A DNA stretch of 37,359 nucleotides from NCBI GenBank assembly GCA_029211065.1, contig JARGFK010000041.1, positions 1-37,359 on the forward strand, written 5' to 3'. This stretch comes from Desulfobacterales bacterium. Its GTDB lineage: Bacteria > Desulfobacterota > Desulfobacteria > Desulfobacterales > JARGFK01. Shown here in pieces: positions 1 through 8,753 of the stretch. Every line of letters starts with the position of its first letter. The stretch's first letter is position 1. The notes under the pieces were generated by a model. It saw only the letters and a program-made list of their open reading frames with translations. It was not told where the DNA came from and searched no databases. The position numbers were made by a program, and so were the translations under genes.

Positions 1-272
1 TAATATTCAAAGCCCTCATCCTCCAGACCGTCCGGAAGCGTTGTGTCAAAATCGTCCCACTTTTCCTTTTCATCCGCCATGGTTTTATACGTCTCTTCCC
101 AGGAAAGCTTGCTTTCCTCTTTACTGCGAAGAAGCAGTCCTTTGTCTGTTTCTTCAATTAAAAGAGAATCTTTCAGGCCATATTTTTGAAGGAGCGCCTT
201 GGGTATGCGAACTCCTTTGGAATTTCCAATAGGTACCAGTTTAACATCCCTTGATCGTATTTGATTTTCCAT
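1..272 (-). CDS. MazE/AbrB-type antitoxin, partial at window edge
   Basis: Reading the minus strand from the ATG at 272 gives 90 residues beginning MENQIRSRDVKLVPIGNSKG. The next codon starts TA and is cut by the window edge, so the stop is probably right there. The N-terminal 'VKLVPIGNSKGVRIPK' stretch is the swapped-hairpin DNA-binding signature of the MazE/AbrB/SpoVT fold. The acidic C-terminus (DEKEKWDDFDTTLPDGLEDE) resembles antitoxin tails that bind a MazF-type RNase. AAGGAG lies 8 nt before the ATG. The toxin gene, if present, would lie beyond the left edge. Such antitoxins usually repress their own operon. The fold is clear; the toxin pairing is inference. Confidence 0.8.
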   Translation of the reverse strand, partial: MENQIRSRDVKLVPIGNSKGVRIPKALLQKYGLKDSLLIEETDKGLLLRSKEESKLSWEETYKTMADEKEKWDDFDTTLPDGLEDEGFEY

Positions 273-314
273 GGATTTTGCTCCTTGAGATTTCATTGAA
301 TTAAATTTGCAACT

Positions 315-343
315 ATTGTAATTACAATTATTGTCGATGACAA
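315..343 (-). promoter_or_regulatory. Sigma70-type promoter with palindromic operator for the antitoxin gene
   Basis: On the minus strand TTGTCA (338-343) and TACAAT (315-320) are separated by 17 bp and lie about 45 bp before the antitoxin start. A perfect 14-bp palindrome ATTGTAATTACAAT (315-328) overlaps the -10 box, which fits autorepression by the AbrB-fold product. Seen by eye only. Confidence 0.55.
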
Positions 344-480
344 GCTGAGAATCAAGATACCGGGTCCCCCCTCCGCATCATGCGTCAGGATGCTGCCGTT
401 GACCTTACCGACTCCCGGATTTCCCCAACCAAAATCAATGATGACCAATCCATGCTGCGTTTCTCTGCAACTCTGGCCTT

Positions 481-518
481 AATTATTCGAAAATACTAAA
501 CAACTCCGTTGAATAATT
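481..518. promoter_or_regulatory. Inverted repeat upstream of the first plus-strand operon
   Basis: AATTATTC (481-488) and its exact reverse complement GAATAATT (511-518) are about 30 bp apart centre to centre, roughly three helical turns, and end 63 bp before the first gene of the operon. It could be an operator for a dimeric regulator or a 5'-UTR stem. The rest of 344-580 shows no gene or repeat that I recognise. Confidence 0.35.
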
Positions 519-581
519 CCGCGGATGGTGATACCAAGAAATCATCGATTGCCCTCTTTCGGTTGATATCACGGAGGAAAA

Positions 582-1331
582 ATGCGACTACCGATCATCG
601 GCCTGAATATGGATTACACCTGCTATCCCAAATATCCCGCTTCCGATCCCCGGTTTCGTGAATGCTACGATGTCTATGCCCCCTATGTCGATAGGGTTGC
701 CGGCGCCGGAGGGCTTCCCCTGCCGATTCCGCCTCTGGAAAACGCTCAGCTTCTTGAAAAATACCTTGATCGATTGGATGGCTTTGTTTTCACGGGCGGC
801 GAAGACTACCCACCGGAACTTTACGGAGAAAAACCGCAGCCGGAACTAATTCCTGCGCACCCGCGCCGGGTCCGGGCGGACATCCTTTTGGCCCGGCAGG
901 TGCTCTCTTCTAAAATACCGGTCTTGGGTATCTGCGGGGGGCTGCAGCTGATCAATATCGCTCTGGGCGGAAAGCTCATCCAGCACCTGAATCCGGTTGA
1001 GAACCACAAAGCGATCTCATACACGCAAGATGCTTCCCATGGGGGGACCCTTGTGGACGGCACTTCTCTTTCAGAGGTTTTTAAAACCTCGCATATGGTC
1101 GTTAACTCCGCCCATCACCAGGCGGTTCACCCCGACCATATCGGCGCCGGTCTTCGTGTAGCGGCCCTGGCTGCAGATGGCGTCATCGAAGCTCTGGAGG
1201 GTGTGGAAAAGCGGTTTTTACTGGGAGTTCAGTGGCATCCGGAACGGATGGCGGGCAATGGAGATCAGCGCCGACTCTTCGATTTTTTTATCAGGGCCTG
1301 CAGAGAAAAAACGGCATCATCCGGCAGTTAA
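582..1331 (+). CDS. Class-I glutamine amidotransferase / gamma-glutamyl hydrolase (peptidase C26 family)
   Basis: 249 residues, the usual length for PuuD-like gamma-glutamyl-GABA hydrolases. The nucleophile elbow GICGGLQLINIALGG holds Cys118, and QWHPE supplies His219 and Glu221, so the triad is intact. FTGGEDYPPELYGE is the family's N-terminal signature. The family cleaves gamma-glutamyl amide bonds in the cytoplasm. GGAGG lies just before the ATG. It opens a plus-strand operon with an MFS transporter and two Tm-1-like proteins and sits near aromatic-activation genes, so a gamma-glutamylated amine or aromatic conjugate is a possible substrate (inference). The family call is firm; the substrate is unknown. 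Confidence 0.85.
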   Translation: MRLPIIGLNMDYTCYPKYPASDPRFRECYDVYAPYVDRVAGAGGLPLPIPPLENAQLLEKYLDRLDGFVFTGGEDYPPELYGEKPQPELIPAHPRRVRADILLARQVLSSKIPVLGICGGLQLINIALGGKLIQHLNPVENHKAISYTQDASHGGTLVDGTSLSEVFKTSHMVVNSAHHQAVHPDHIGAGLRVAALAADGVIEALEGVEKRFLLGVQWHPERMAGNGDQRRLFDFFIRACREKTASSGS

Positions 1332-1397
1332 CCTTACCCTGCAGCTATATAAAAAACATGACAGGGTTTATATCCTTTCCATAGAAAGGTCATTTGG

Positions 1398-2789
1398 ATG
1401 GAAAATCTGGAAAGCACTAAAAAATCAGCGCTGATTGTAGCGGTCAGCGGTTATTTTATTACACCTTTCATGGGCTCCTCCATTAACGTCGCCCTGCCGG
1501 CCATTGCACAGACATTCCACATCGATGCCGTTCTGCTGAGCTGGATAGCGACGGCCTACCTCCTTGCCATCGGCGTGACCCTGGTTCCCATGGGGAGGCT
1601 GTCGGACATCTACGGCCGAAAAAAAATCATGGTGATCGGGTTTTCACTTTTTACGACGGCCTCTTTATTTTCCGCCCTGTCATGGTCCGTGTATGCACTG
1701 ATTGTCTTTAGAATCATACAAGGCATCGGCAGCGGCATGTTTTTTGGGACGACCATGGCCATTCTGACTTCCGTCTACCCGCCGGGCGAACGCGGCAAGG
1801 TGCTGGGAATCACCGTATCGGCCGTTTACATCGGACTTTCCAGCGGTCCATTTATCGGCGGCATCTTAACCACCCAGATAGGCTGGCGCAGTCTGTTTGC
1901 CCTCACCTTTCTGTTGAGCTTTTCCGTTTTGGGCCTCATTTTCCTCAAATTGAAAGGGGAATGGGCTGAAGCCCAAGGCGAATCCTTCGACATCTGGGGC
2001 AGTCTGCTTTACGGTCTGTCCCTGATTATTTTGATCGTGGGCTTCTCGCTGCTGCCCGACAAAAAAAGCATCGGCCTGATTCTGTTGAGCGTCTGCGGGT
2101 TTATCGCCTTTGTTGTCTTGGAAAAGCGGGTAGCGAGCCCGGTTTTCCAGATGGATCTTCTGCTTCACAACAAAGTTTTCGCGCTGTCAAATTTAGCTGC
2201 GTTGATTCACTACAGCAGCACCTTTGCGGTTACTTTTCTGCTGAGCCTGTATCTGCAGTACATCAAATCCCTGAATGCCCAGACGGCCGGCCTGATTCTG
2301 ATGGCTCAACCCGTCATGATGGCCCTTTTTTCACCGCTGGCCGGCAAGATTTCAGACCGGATCGAACCTCGCCTGATCTCGTCTGCAGGCATGGCGCTGA
2401 CGTCCTGCGGCTTAATGCTGTTTACCCGGCTTACAGTAGATACCCATTTAATATATATTGTCGCAACGCTCCTTTTACTGGGTTTTGGTTTCGCATTTTT
2501 TTCTTCACCGAACATGAACGCCATCATGAGTTCGGTTGAACGCCGTTTTCTGGGGGTCGCCTCCGGTTCGGCCGGAACGATGCGAGTCCTGGGTCAATTG
2601 TTCAGCATGGGTATCGCAACCCTGGTCCTGGCGGTCATTCTGGGGCGTGTGCCCGTCATCCCGGCTGTTTACCCCCAGCTAATCAAAAGTATTAAATTCG
2701 CCTTGATGATATTTTCCGGTCTCACGTTTGCAGGAATTTTTGCCTCGCTGTCCCGTGGGAATGTCCGGCAGCATGAAAAACGAATTTAG
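1398..2789 (+). CDS. MFS transporter, DHA2 (EmrB/QacA-like) family
   Basis: 463 residues with many hydrophobic segments consistent with a 14-TM drug:H+ antiporter-2 type protein. The motif GRLSDIYGRKK after the second TM is the classic MFS loop 2-3 signature. The motif-C region between TM4 and TM6 is glycine-rich (VYIGLSSGPFIGGIL). It would sit in the inner membrane and export, or less likely import, small amphipathic compounds using the proton gradient. It starts 66 bp after the hydrolase and ends 18 bp before the first Tm-1-like gene, so co-transcription is likely. A GAAAGG Shine-Dalgarno lies about 11 nt before the ATG. The substrate cannot be predicted. Confidence 0.88.
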   Translation: MENLESTKKSALIVAVSGYFITPFMGSSINVALPAIAQTFHIDAVLLSWIATAYLLAIGVTLVPMGRLSDIYGRKKIMVIGFSLFTTASLFSALSWSVYALIVFRIIQGIGSGMFFGTTMAILTSVYPPGERGKVLGITVSAVYIGLSSGPFIGGILTTQIGWRSLFALTFLLSFSVLGLIFLKLKGEWAEAQGESFDIWGSLLYGLSLIILIVGFSLLPDKKSIGLILLSVCGFIAFVVLEKRVASPVFQMDLLLHNKVFALSNLAALIHYSSTFAVTFLLSLYLQYIKSLNAQTAGLILMAQPVMMALFSPLAGKISDRIEPRLISSAGMALTSCGLMLFTRLTVDTHLIYIVATLLLLGFGFAFFSSPNMNAIMSSVERRFLGVASGSAGTMRVLGQLFSMGIATLVLAVILGRVPVIPAVYPQLIKSIKFALMIFSGLTFAGIFASLSRGNVRQHEKRI

Positions 2790-2807
2790 ACCTTTAGAGG
2801 GCTTACG

Positions 2808-4031
2808 ATGAAAAAAAATGCGTCCATTGCCGTATTGGGGACATTTGACTCAAAGGGCGAAGAACATCGGTTTCTTCAAAAGCAGATCGGGCAGCGGGGG
2901 CAACCGGCCCTAACCATTCATGTGGGCGTTAAGGCCCCCTCCCCCTTTCCGGTGGATATGGACCTGTTTGCCGAAATTAAAAAAGACGGCGTCGACGCTA
3001 CCGGCAGCAGGGATAAAGCGATTGAAGCCATGATTTTAAAAGCCCGCAAACGCGTCGGAGAGCTTTACGCCGCCGGCGCCATTTCCGGGGTAATCTCAGC
3101 CGGCGGGGGGTCCGGAACCCATTTGTGCACCCGGATCATGCACGTCCTGCCGGTGGGAATACCCAAGGTGATGGTCTCTACGGTGGCGTCCAGGGATATG
3201 GCTCAAATCGTCGGGACCAAAGACATTACCATGATGCACAGCGTGGTGGATCTGCTGGGCGTCAACAGCATCTCAGGCAGCGTGCTGGACCGGGCAGCGG
3301 CCGCCATCTGCGGCATGGTACAGAGCCGCTGGCAGCCTGGGAAAATGAAAAAACGGATCGCATTAACCTTTTTCGGCTTCATCACGGCGGCGGCTGAAAA
3401 CGTAAAAAAATACCTCGAAAAATCCGGTTATGAAGTCATTCCCTTCCATGCCAACGGCACCGGCGGAATGGCGATGGAAGAGCTTTCGGCTGAAGGATAT
3501 TTCCAGGGCATTCTGGATCTGGCAACCCATGAGCTGGCCGATGCCTTAAAAGGCGGATACTGCGGCGGGATTGGGCCGGGGCGGCTGGAACCGGCGGCCG
3601 GCACGCACTTGCCCCGCCTGGTCGTACCGGGCGGGCTGGACTGCGCCGTTCTGGAGTTTACCCGGGACACCATCCCGTTGGCATACAAGGATCGAAAAAT
3701 TTTCTTCTACGATTTTCGTTCCGCCGTCCGGCTGACAGACGACGAAACCCGGATCCTGGCAAAACAGCTGGCTGCCAAGGTGAACAAATCCGTCCCGGAC
3801 ATTAAAATACTGATTCCGCTCCGGGGGTGGTCTGAAGCAGACCGTGAAGGCGGTCCCTTGTTTGCGCCTGACGCCACCCGATTATTTATTCATACCCTGA
3901 AAGAAGATATCAATCCCGGCATCGACATTACCGAGGTGGATCATCATATCAACGAACGCCCCTTTGCCCGGATTGCCGCCGACATGATGGATGCGATGAT
4001 TAAAAACCAGGACACGAAAATGACCGCCTGA
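2808..4031 (+). CDS. Tm-1-like ATP-binding domain protein (UPF0261), copy 1
   Basis: 407 residues matching the UPF0261/Tm-1-like family, named after the plant Tm-1 virus-resistance protein. Family marks are the N-terminal IAVLGTFDSKGEEHRFL, the glycine-rich GGGSGTHLCTRIMHVLPVG, the DITMMHSVVDLLG block, the FHANGTGGMAMEE segment and the C-terminal HHINERPFA. The N-terminal half is thought to bind a nucleotide; the enzymatic role in bacteria is not established. It follows the MFS gene by 18 bp and precedes a paralogue. The third copy lies at 11954-13231 inside the UbiD operon, so these proteins probably serve the same catabolic process (inference). Confidence 0.85.
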   Translation: MKKNASIAVLGTFDSKGEEHRFLQKQIGQRGQPALTIHVGVKAPSPFPVDMDLFAEIKKDGVDATGSRDKAIEAMILKARKRVGELYAAGAISGVISAGGGSGTHLCTRIMHVLPVGIPKVMVSTVASRDMAQIVGTKDITMMHSVVDLLGVNSISGSVLDRAAAAICGMVQSRWQPGKMKKRIALTFFGFITAAAENVKKYLEKSGYEVIPFHANGTGGMAMEELSAEGYFQGILDLATHELADALKGGYCGGIGPGRLEPAAGTHLPRLVVPGGLDCAVLEFTRDTIPLAYKDRKIFFYDFRSAVRLTDDETRILAKQLAAKVNKSVPDIKILIPLRGWSEADREGGPLFAPDATRLFIHTLKEDINPGIDITEVDHHINERPFARIAADMMDAMIKNQDTKMTA

Positions 4032-4111
4032 AAGATGACAAAAAGTTCGAAACCCGGAGACCTGGTTTTCTATATTTTAATATTAAACCGGCAATGAAAC
4101 AGGAGGTTTGG

Positions 4112-5329
4112 ATGGAGCAGCCCCGCCAGGTCCTTCTTGTCGCCACCATGGACACAAAAAACAGGGAAGCCGTTTTCCTCCGGGAACATCTCATGGAAGC
4201 CGGAATTCCGGTGTTGCTGCTGGATGCGGGCATCAGGGGAAAAAGCCCTGTAGCGGCAGATATTCACCCTGAAGAAGTCGCGGCTGCCGGCGGCCAGACC
4301 CTTGAAGTTGTCCGCAGTATGGGACACGAGGGCAAAGCCCTTTCAGCCATGATAAAGGGGGCCGTCAGGCTTGCCGCAGCGCTCCAACGACAGAATAAAA
4401 TTCATGGCGCCATCGGTCTGGGTGGCTCCATGGGAACGACCCTTGGAACGGCTGTGATGCGTGCCTTTCCCATCGGCTTTCCAAAGGTCATGATTTCCAC
4501 CATGGCTTCCCGGGATACCCGTGCCTTTGTGGGAACCCGGGATATCTGCATGCTTCATTCCGTCTGCGATCTTTCCGGTTTAAACCGGATCACCCGGGCT
4601 GTTCTTCGAAACGGCGCCATGGCAATGGCCGGGATGCTCAAGGGGGTGACGCAAAAACCGCCGCCGGAAAAGCCTCTGGCCATCCTTTCCACTCTGGGCA
4701 CCACGGAAGCCTGTGTGCAGCAGGTCCGGCAGCATTTTGAAAAACGCGGATATGAGATCGTCACCTTTCATACCGTCGGATCCGGCGGCATGGCCATGGA
4801 GGAGATGATAGGGCAGGATAACCCAGCCGCAGTGATTGATATATCGCTGCATGAGCTTGCGGATCATCTCTTCGGCGGAGACTACGATGCCGGCCCTGCC
4901 CGGGGAATGGCCGCCCTGCAGCATAAATCCCCTACCGTTCTGGTGCCGGGCAATATTGATTTTCTCGTGGCAGGGCCTCTCCAGGCGGCGCTCAAGCTGT
5001 TTCCCGGCCGGCCCTATCATCAGCATAACGAAGCCATTACCGTCCTGCGTACCAACCATACAGAAATGGAGATTCTGGCCCGAACCGTTGCAGAACGATG
5101 CAACGCAGCCAGGGGACCGTTGGCGATTTTAGTTCCCATGGGGGGATTTTCTGCCTTTGACAGCGAAAACGGCCCCTTTCCCGACCCTGGCGCCCGAAAC
5201 CTGTTCGCCCGGACCCTGAAGGGCCGCCTGGATAAATCATCCGTCTTGACGCTGCTCCCGTTTCACATTAATGCGCCTGAATTCGCCCAAGCCATCATCC
5301 GGACTTTTGAAAAACTTTGTCCTGCTTAG
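4112..5329 (+). CDS. Tm-1-like ATP-binding domain protein (UPF0261), copy 2
   Basis: 405 residues from the ATG at 4112. This start is preferred over the in-frame ATG at 4094 because AGGAGG lies 5 nt before it and the product MEQPRQVLLVATMDTKN aligns with the start of copy 1. Conserved blocks are GGSMGTTLGTAVMRAFPIG, DICMLHSVCDLSG, FHTVGSGGMAMEEM and LPFHINAPEFA. It is clearly paralogous to copy 1 but diverged throughout, so the duplication is old or the two have different partners; they may form a heteromer. It is the last gene of the first operon and ends 11 bp from the convergent LysR gene. Function unknown. Confidence 0.85.
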   Translation: MEQPRQVLLVATMDTKNREAVFLREHLMEAGIPVLLLDAGIRGKSPVAADIHPEEVAAAGGQTLEVVRSMGHEGKALSAMIKGAVRLAAALQRQNKIHGAIGLGGSMGTTLGTAVMRAFPIGFPKVMISTMASRDTRAFVGTRDICMLHSVCDLSGLNRITRAVLRNGAMAMAGMLKGVTQKPPPEKPLAILSTLGTTEACVQQVRQHFEKRGYEIVTFHTVGSGGMAMEEMIGQDNPAAVIDISLHELADHLFGGDYDAGPARGMAALQHKSPTVLVPGNIDFLVAGPLQAALKLFPGRPYHQHNEAITVLRTNHTEMEILARTVAERCNAARGPLAILVPMGGFSAFDSENGPFPDPGARNLFARTLKGRLDKSSVLTLLPFHINAPEFAQAIIRTFEKLCPA

Positions 5330-5340
5330 AAGCCTGATCC

Positions 5341-6288
5341 TTATCTTTTCTGTGCAAGGATTTTTACCATTAAGGAACCGATGTCCTGGGGACGAATATC
5401 CCCGGCCCACAGTTTTCGCAGGACTTCGACAAAGGCTTTGGCCGGCGGTGAAAGGAAAATATCTTTAAGGTAGGCAAAACTGACATCCAGATAGATCTGC
5501 GGACCTTGCAGCCGGACCGTCGCCAGCTTTTTTTCCTTTAGTTCGAGGGCCACAGCAGCCCTCACCAGAAAAGAAATCCCTTCACCCTGCTGCACCAATT
5601 GTTTGACAAACTCACTGTTGCCCGTTTCCATGAGCACATTGGGCGTACAGTTGTGGTTTATGAATAATGTGTTGACCAGCTTCCGGGTACCGGAGCCCAC
5701 TTCTTTCATGATAATCGGCTCTTTTGCCAGCTCACTGAAATCCACTGCCTTTTTACGTGCCAGGGGATGGCCCTGCGGCAGGATCGCCACCAGCTCCTCC
5801 TGGCTGAACGGGACAAAGGCGACCTTGGGATTGTCCGCTGCCTTGGCAATCACCGCCACCTCGTTTTTCAGTTCAACCAGGCTGTTGATCATGTCAAGAG
5901 AACTGCCCTCATCCAGGTGTATTTTAATGTGGGGATAGGCTTTATGAAAACTGGAGATCAATGAAGGCATGAAATAGCGGGCGTATGCCTTGGTCGTGCC
6001 CAGGCGAAGTACGCCCTGTTTGACCTCTTTCATTTCTTCGATAACATTCTCAATTTCCTTTTCATGCTCAAATACCTGCCGGGCATATTCAAAAAGGGTC
6101 CGGCCCTGTTCGGTCAAGTGGATGCCGCGCCCTTTTTTAATGAACAGTTTCATTCCGCAATGGGCTTCAAAGGCTTTTATCTGTGCGGTGATCGCCGGCT
6201 GGGTGAGGAAAAGCTCGCCGGCTGCAGCCGTAAAGCTCAAATTTTTGGCGGCATGATAAAAGATACGAAACTGGTTGTAATTGATCAA
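5341..6288 (-). CDS. LysR-family transcriptional regulator
   Basis: 315 residues, typical LTTR length. The N-terminal winged helix-turn-helix is obvious (FYHAAKNLSFTAAAGELFLTQPAITAQIK as read in two halves), followed by a periplasmic-binding-like effector domain with the usual YPHIKIHLDEG and VGSGTRKLV segments. The start is a TTG with AAGGAAAGAG just upstream; no better in-frame ATG precedes it. It is convergent with the first operon and divergent from the phosphotransferase/UbiD operon, the standard LTTR layout. It therefore most likely controls that operon in response to a pathway substrate or intermediate, and represses itself. The resemblance to CysB/CbbR-type regulators is only general. 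Confidence 0.92.
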   Translation of the reverse strand: MINYNQFRIFYHAAKNLSFTAAAGELFLTQPAITAQIKAFEAHCGMKLFIKKGRGIHLTEQGRTLFEYARQVFEHEKEIENVIEEMKEVKQGVLRLGTTKAYARYFMPSLISSFHKAYPHIKIHLDEGSSLDMINSLVELKNEVAVIAKAADNPKVAFVPFSQEELVAILPQGHPLARKKAVDFSELAKEPIIMKEVGSGTRKLVNTLFINHNCTPNVLMETGNSEFVKQLVQQGEGISFLVRAAVALELKEKKLATVRLQGPQIYLDVSFAYLKDIFLSPPAKAFVEVLRKLWAGDIRPQDIGSLMVKILAQKR

Positions 6289-6671
6289 CCGCTCTTTCCT
6301 TTGTTGGTTAAGTATTTTTTATACATGTTTTAATTCATAAATTATTTTTATAGATACCATAAATATTATTAGTTTGACAGTTTTTTACTGCGGGTTCATA
6401 AAAAATTATGCACACAATTCATTGCTCCCTCTGAATCCTGAACTTCAGATCCATTCTCTGCTCTCCGCATCCCGATTTCGTGCTTTTTCATCTTTGTCGG
6501 ATAGCCGCTGAAACCTTGAAGAATGTTCAGTGTTATTTCAGTTCCGGGAAGCCGTTCCCCTTCAGTGGGATGGACCGGTCGCAGAAATGAGGCAAAAAGG
6601 GACATTTCCACCGGTTCACTCTTTGCGGCTTTAGACCGACATCAACCTTTCAACCGAAAAGGAGAAGACCC
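6289..6671. promoter_or_regulatory. Divergent control region between the LysR gene and the phosphotransferase operon
   Basis: This 383-bp gap has no convincing gene. It contains a dyad ATAAA-N5-TTTAT at 6337-6351 that fits the LTTR T-N11-A rule (T6338, A6350). It also has a possible plus-strand promoter TTGACA (6374-6379), 17 bp, CATAAA (6397-6402), and an 11-bp palindrome CTGAACTTCAG at 6438-6448. The remaining 5' leader of about 250 nt before 6672 is long and shows no known riboswitch that I recognise. Confidence 0.45.
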
Positions 6672-8531
6672 ATGGCAGAAGAAAAAGCAGGAAGATTTCC
6701 GGACCCCCATGAATTTAAAGTCCCGCCGGAACTTGAAGGCTGGGAAGAGATGTATCCCTCGCACCATCTCTTTTCAGGAGACCGGGCCGACTGGGAAAAA
6801 CAACAATTCTGGTATCAGGACAAAATTCACGCACCTGAACCAATGCCGCCTTTAGACCTGCTCTTTCAGGAGGCATGGCAAATCTCGCTGTCGCAATATA
6901 CCACCCGGGTATTCTGCATCCCGCCGGCCCAGGGGATCGCCCAGCGAATGGTGGGGTGTTATATGTACATTTGCGCCATTGCGCCGCCGCCGCCCGAAGT
7001 TATCGGGGAGAAAGCAGAACTGTTTGGAAAGCGGGTATTCTATGTTTTTGATCATTACGAAGAATTGTGGGACAAATGGCTGACCAAATTTAAAGCCCTG
7101 GGCGAAGAAATGAAAGCCCTGAAAGTACCGGCGGAACTCCCTAAATTTGTCCCTGAAGATCAGGTCCTGCCCGCCCCTGTCGGTTTTTATGATTCCTATA
7201 AACTGATTGCTGCATTCGACACCCTGGTCAATCAGATGTTCAAAGGCTGGCAGTACCATTTCGAAATGCTGAACCTGACCTATCTGGCCTATCTCATGTT
7301 CGGCGATGTCTGTCGCAAACTCTTTCCGGGAATCAGCGAGAGCGCCATCGGCAAAATGGTGGCCGGGGCTTATGTTTCCATGTTTCGTCCCGAGGAAGAG
7401 CTCTGCCGGCTCTCCCGGCTGGCAACCGAATCACCGGAAGTGGCCGCCGTCCTAAAGTCCAGTGCCGCTGTTAATAAAAAAATAGCCGATCTTGAAAAAA
7501 CACCGGCCGGAAAAAACTGGCTCAAGGCGTACGATGCCGCCAAGGATCCCTGGTTTTATGTCTCCTGCGGCAGCGGCTGGCTCCATTATGAAGGCAGTTG
7601 GATCTCGAATCCGGAAATCCCATACGGCTATATCAAAAGCTACATGGAGCGGCTGGAAAAAGGCGAAACCATCGAACGGTCTCTGGAGAATATCGATAAA
7701 GAGCGCGAAGAAATCGTCGCCGAATACCGCAAACTGATTAAAACCGAAGATGACAAAAAATCTTTTGACGGCGCATTCAACACCATCCGGACCATATACC
7801 GCTATGCCGAAGATCATCTCTTCTGGGTGGAGCACTGGTTCCACACGATCTGGTTCGACAAGGTCAGAAAGTTCGGCAAACTGCTGGTGGACAACGGAAT
7901 GTTAAACGAAGTGGATGATATATTCATGTTTCACCGCTACGAGATTCCCGAACTCCTCACCGAAGTCGCCACTGCCTGGGCCCTGGGGGTCGATATCCCT
8001 GTGCGGGGCGATTTCTACAAGACGAAAGCGGAGAAGCGCAGAAATATCCTCAAGGCCGCCGGTGAGTGGAATCCGACGCCGGCCCTTGGCATTCCGCCGG
8101 AAGAGGTAGCAGAACCTTTTACCATCATGCTGTGGGGCGTCACCACCGACAAAGTCAAGGAATGGCTCAAGGGCGTGTCCTCGCCCAAAGCGGGAGATGT
8201 CAAAGAGATTAAGGGATTTGCCGCTTCAGCCGGCGTCGTTGAAGGTCCGGCAAGAGTGCTCAAGCTGCTCAAGGAAATTGTCGATCTTAAACCCGGTGAG
8301 ATTATTGTCTGCCCCAATACCAATCCTTCCTGGGCCCCTGTGTTTACCAATATCAAGGCAGCCGTGACCGATATCGGCGGGCTTACCAGCCATGCCGCCA
8401 TTGTGTGCAGAGAATATGGCGTCCCGTCCGTTACCGGCACCGGCATCGCCACATCGGTAATTAAAACCGGTGATATTCTTAAAGTTGACGGCGATACCGG
8501 TGTCGTCACCATTGTAAAAAGAGCGGGATAA
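6672..8531 (+). CDS. Phosphohistidine (central PEP-synthase-like) subunit, phenylphosphate synthase protein 1-like
   Basis: 619 residues, about 70 kDa. The C-terminal 100 residues form the swivelling PEP-utilising domain: IIVCPNTNPSWAPVFTNI followed by GGLTSHAAIVCREYGVPSVT, with the phosphorylatable His at residue 574. The rest lacks both an ATP-grasp domain and a PEP/pyruvate TIM barrel. That matches subunit 1 of Thauera aromatica phenylphosphate synthase, which carries the phospho-His and binds the phenolic acceptor. The ATP-binding half is the separate gene that follows at 8754. The start is backed by GGAGAAG before the ATG. The acceptor may be phenol, an aniline (phosphoamidate formation is known in Desulfatiglans anilini) or another aromatic; sequence does not decide. 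Confidence 0.8.
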   Translation: MAEEKAGRFPDPHEFKVPPELEGWEEMYPSHHLFSGDRADWEKQQFWYQDKIHAPEPMPPLDLLFQEAWQISLSQYTTRVFCIPPAQGIAQRMVGCYMYICAIAPPPPEVIGEKAELFGKRVFYVFDHYEELWDKWLTKFKALGEEMKALKVPAELPKFVPEDQVLPAPVGFYDSYKLIAAFDTLVNQMFKGWQYHFEMLNLTYLAYLMFGDVCRKLFPGISESAIGKMVAGAYVSMFRPEEELCRLSRLATESPEVAAVLKSSAAVNKKIADLEKTPAGKNWLKAYDAAKDPWFYVSCGSGWLHYEGSWISNPEIPYGYIKSYMERLEKGETIERSLENIDKEREEIVAEYRKLIKTEDDKKSFDGAFNTIRTIYRYAEDHLFWVEHWFHTIWFDKVRKFGKLLVDNGMLNEVDDIFMFHRYEIPELLTEVATAWALGVDIPVRGDFYKTKAEKRRNILKAAGEWNPTPALGIPPEEVAEPFTIMLWGVTTDKVKEWLKGVSSPKAGDVKEIKGFAASAGVVEGPARVLKLLKEIVDLKPGEIIVCPNTNPSWAPVFTNIKAAVTDIGGLTSHAAIVCREYGVPSVTGTGIATSVIKTGDILKVDGDTGVVTIVKRAG

Positions 8532-8599
8532 ACCCTAACGTTGCATAAACAACATTGCAAAGTGTGATTAATAATTCGATATTCTAATGAAAATTACGC

Positions 8600-8745
8600 A
8601 AACAGGCCTCATTTGTATTTCCAACCTCTGGTGGATTCAAAGGATGGGGTCGATTTTTGCCATGTTGTTTACCCTTCGGGAAAGGAGGATGGGGGTGTGC
8701 GGCCCCCAATCCTCCCTTCCCAAGCCGGAGCGAAAAGAAAGATGG
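8600..8745. repeat. Probable interspersed repeat remnant between the two synthase subunit genes
   Basis: The 222-bp gap between the phospho-His and ATP-grasp genes holds purine/pyrimidine-skewed DNA (for example GGAAAGGAGGATGGGGG near 8679, and CCTCCCTTCCC near 8711). Translated on the minus strand it reads like the 'PPFPKG...PLNPPEVG' peptide shadow of a repeat family common in Desulfobacterota. An in-frame plus-strand extension of the downstream ORF crosses it from 8613 but is not family-like and is probably not translated. Confidence 0.4.
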
Positions 8746-8753
8746 GGAACGAA

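Noticed and set aside
4580-5059. 159-residue minus-strand frame within Tm-1-like copy 2
   Set aside because: Antisense of a clear family gene; no ribosome-binding site and no recognisable domain.
8613-8753. N-terminal extension of the ATP-grasp subunit
   Set aside because: The extension (MYFQPLVDSKDG and onward) runs through repeat-like DNA and lies before the conserved family start; no good ribosome-binding site precedes it.
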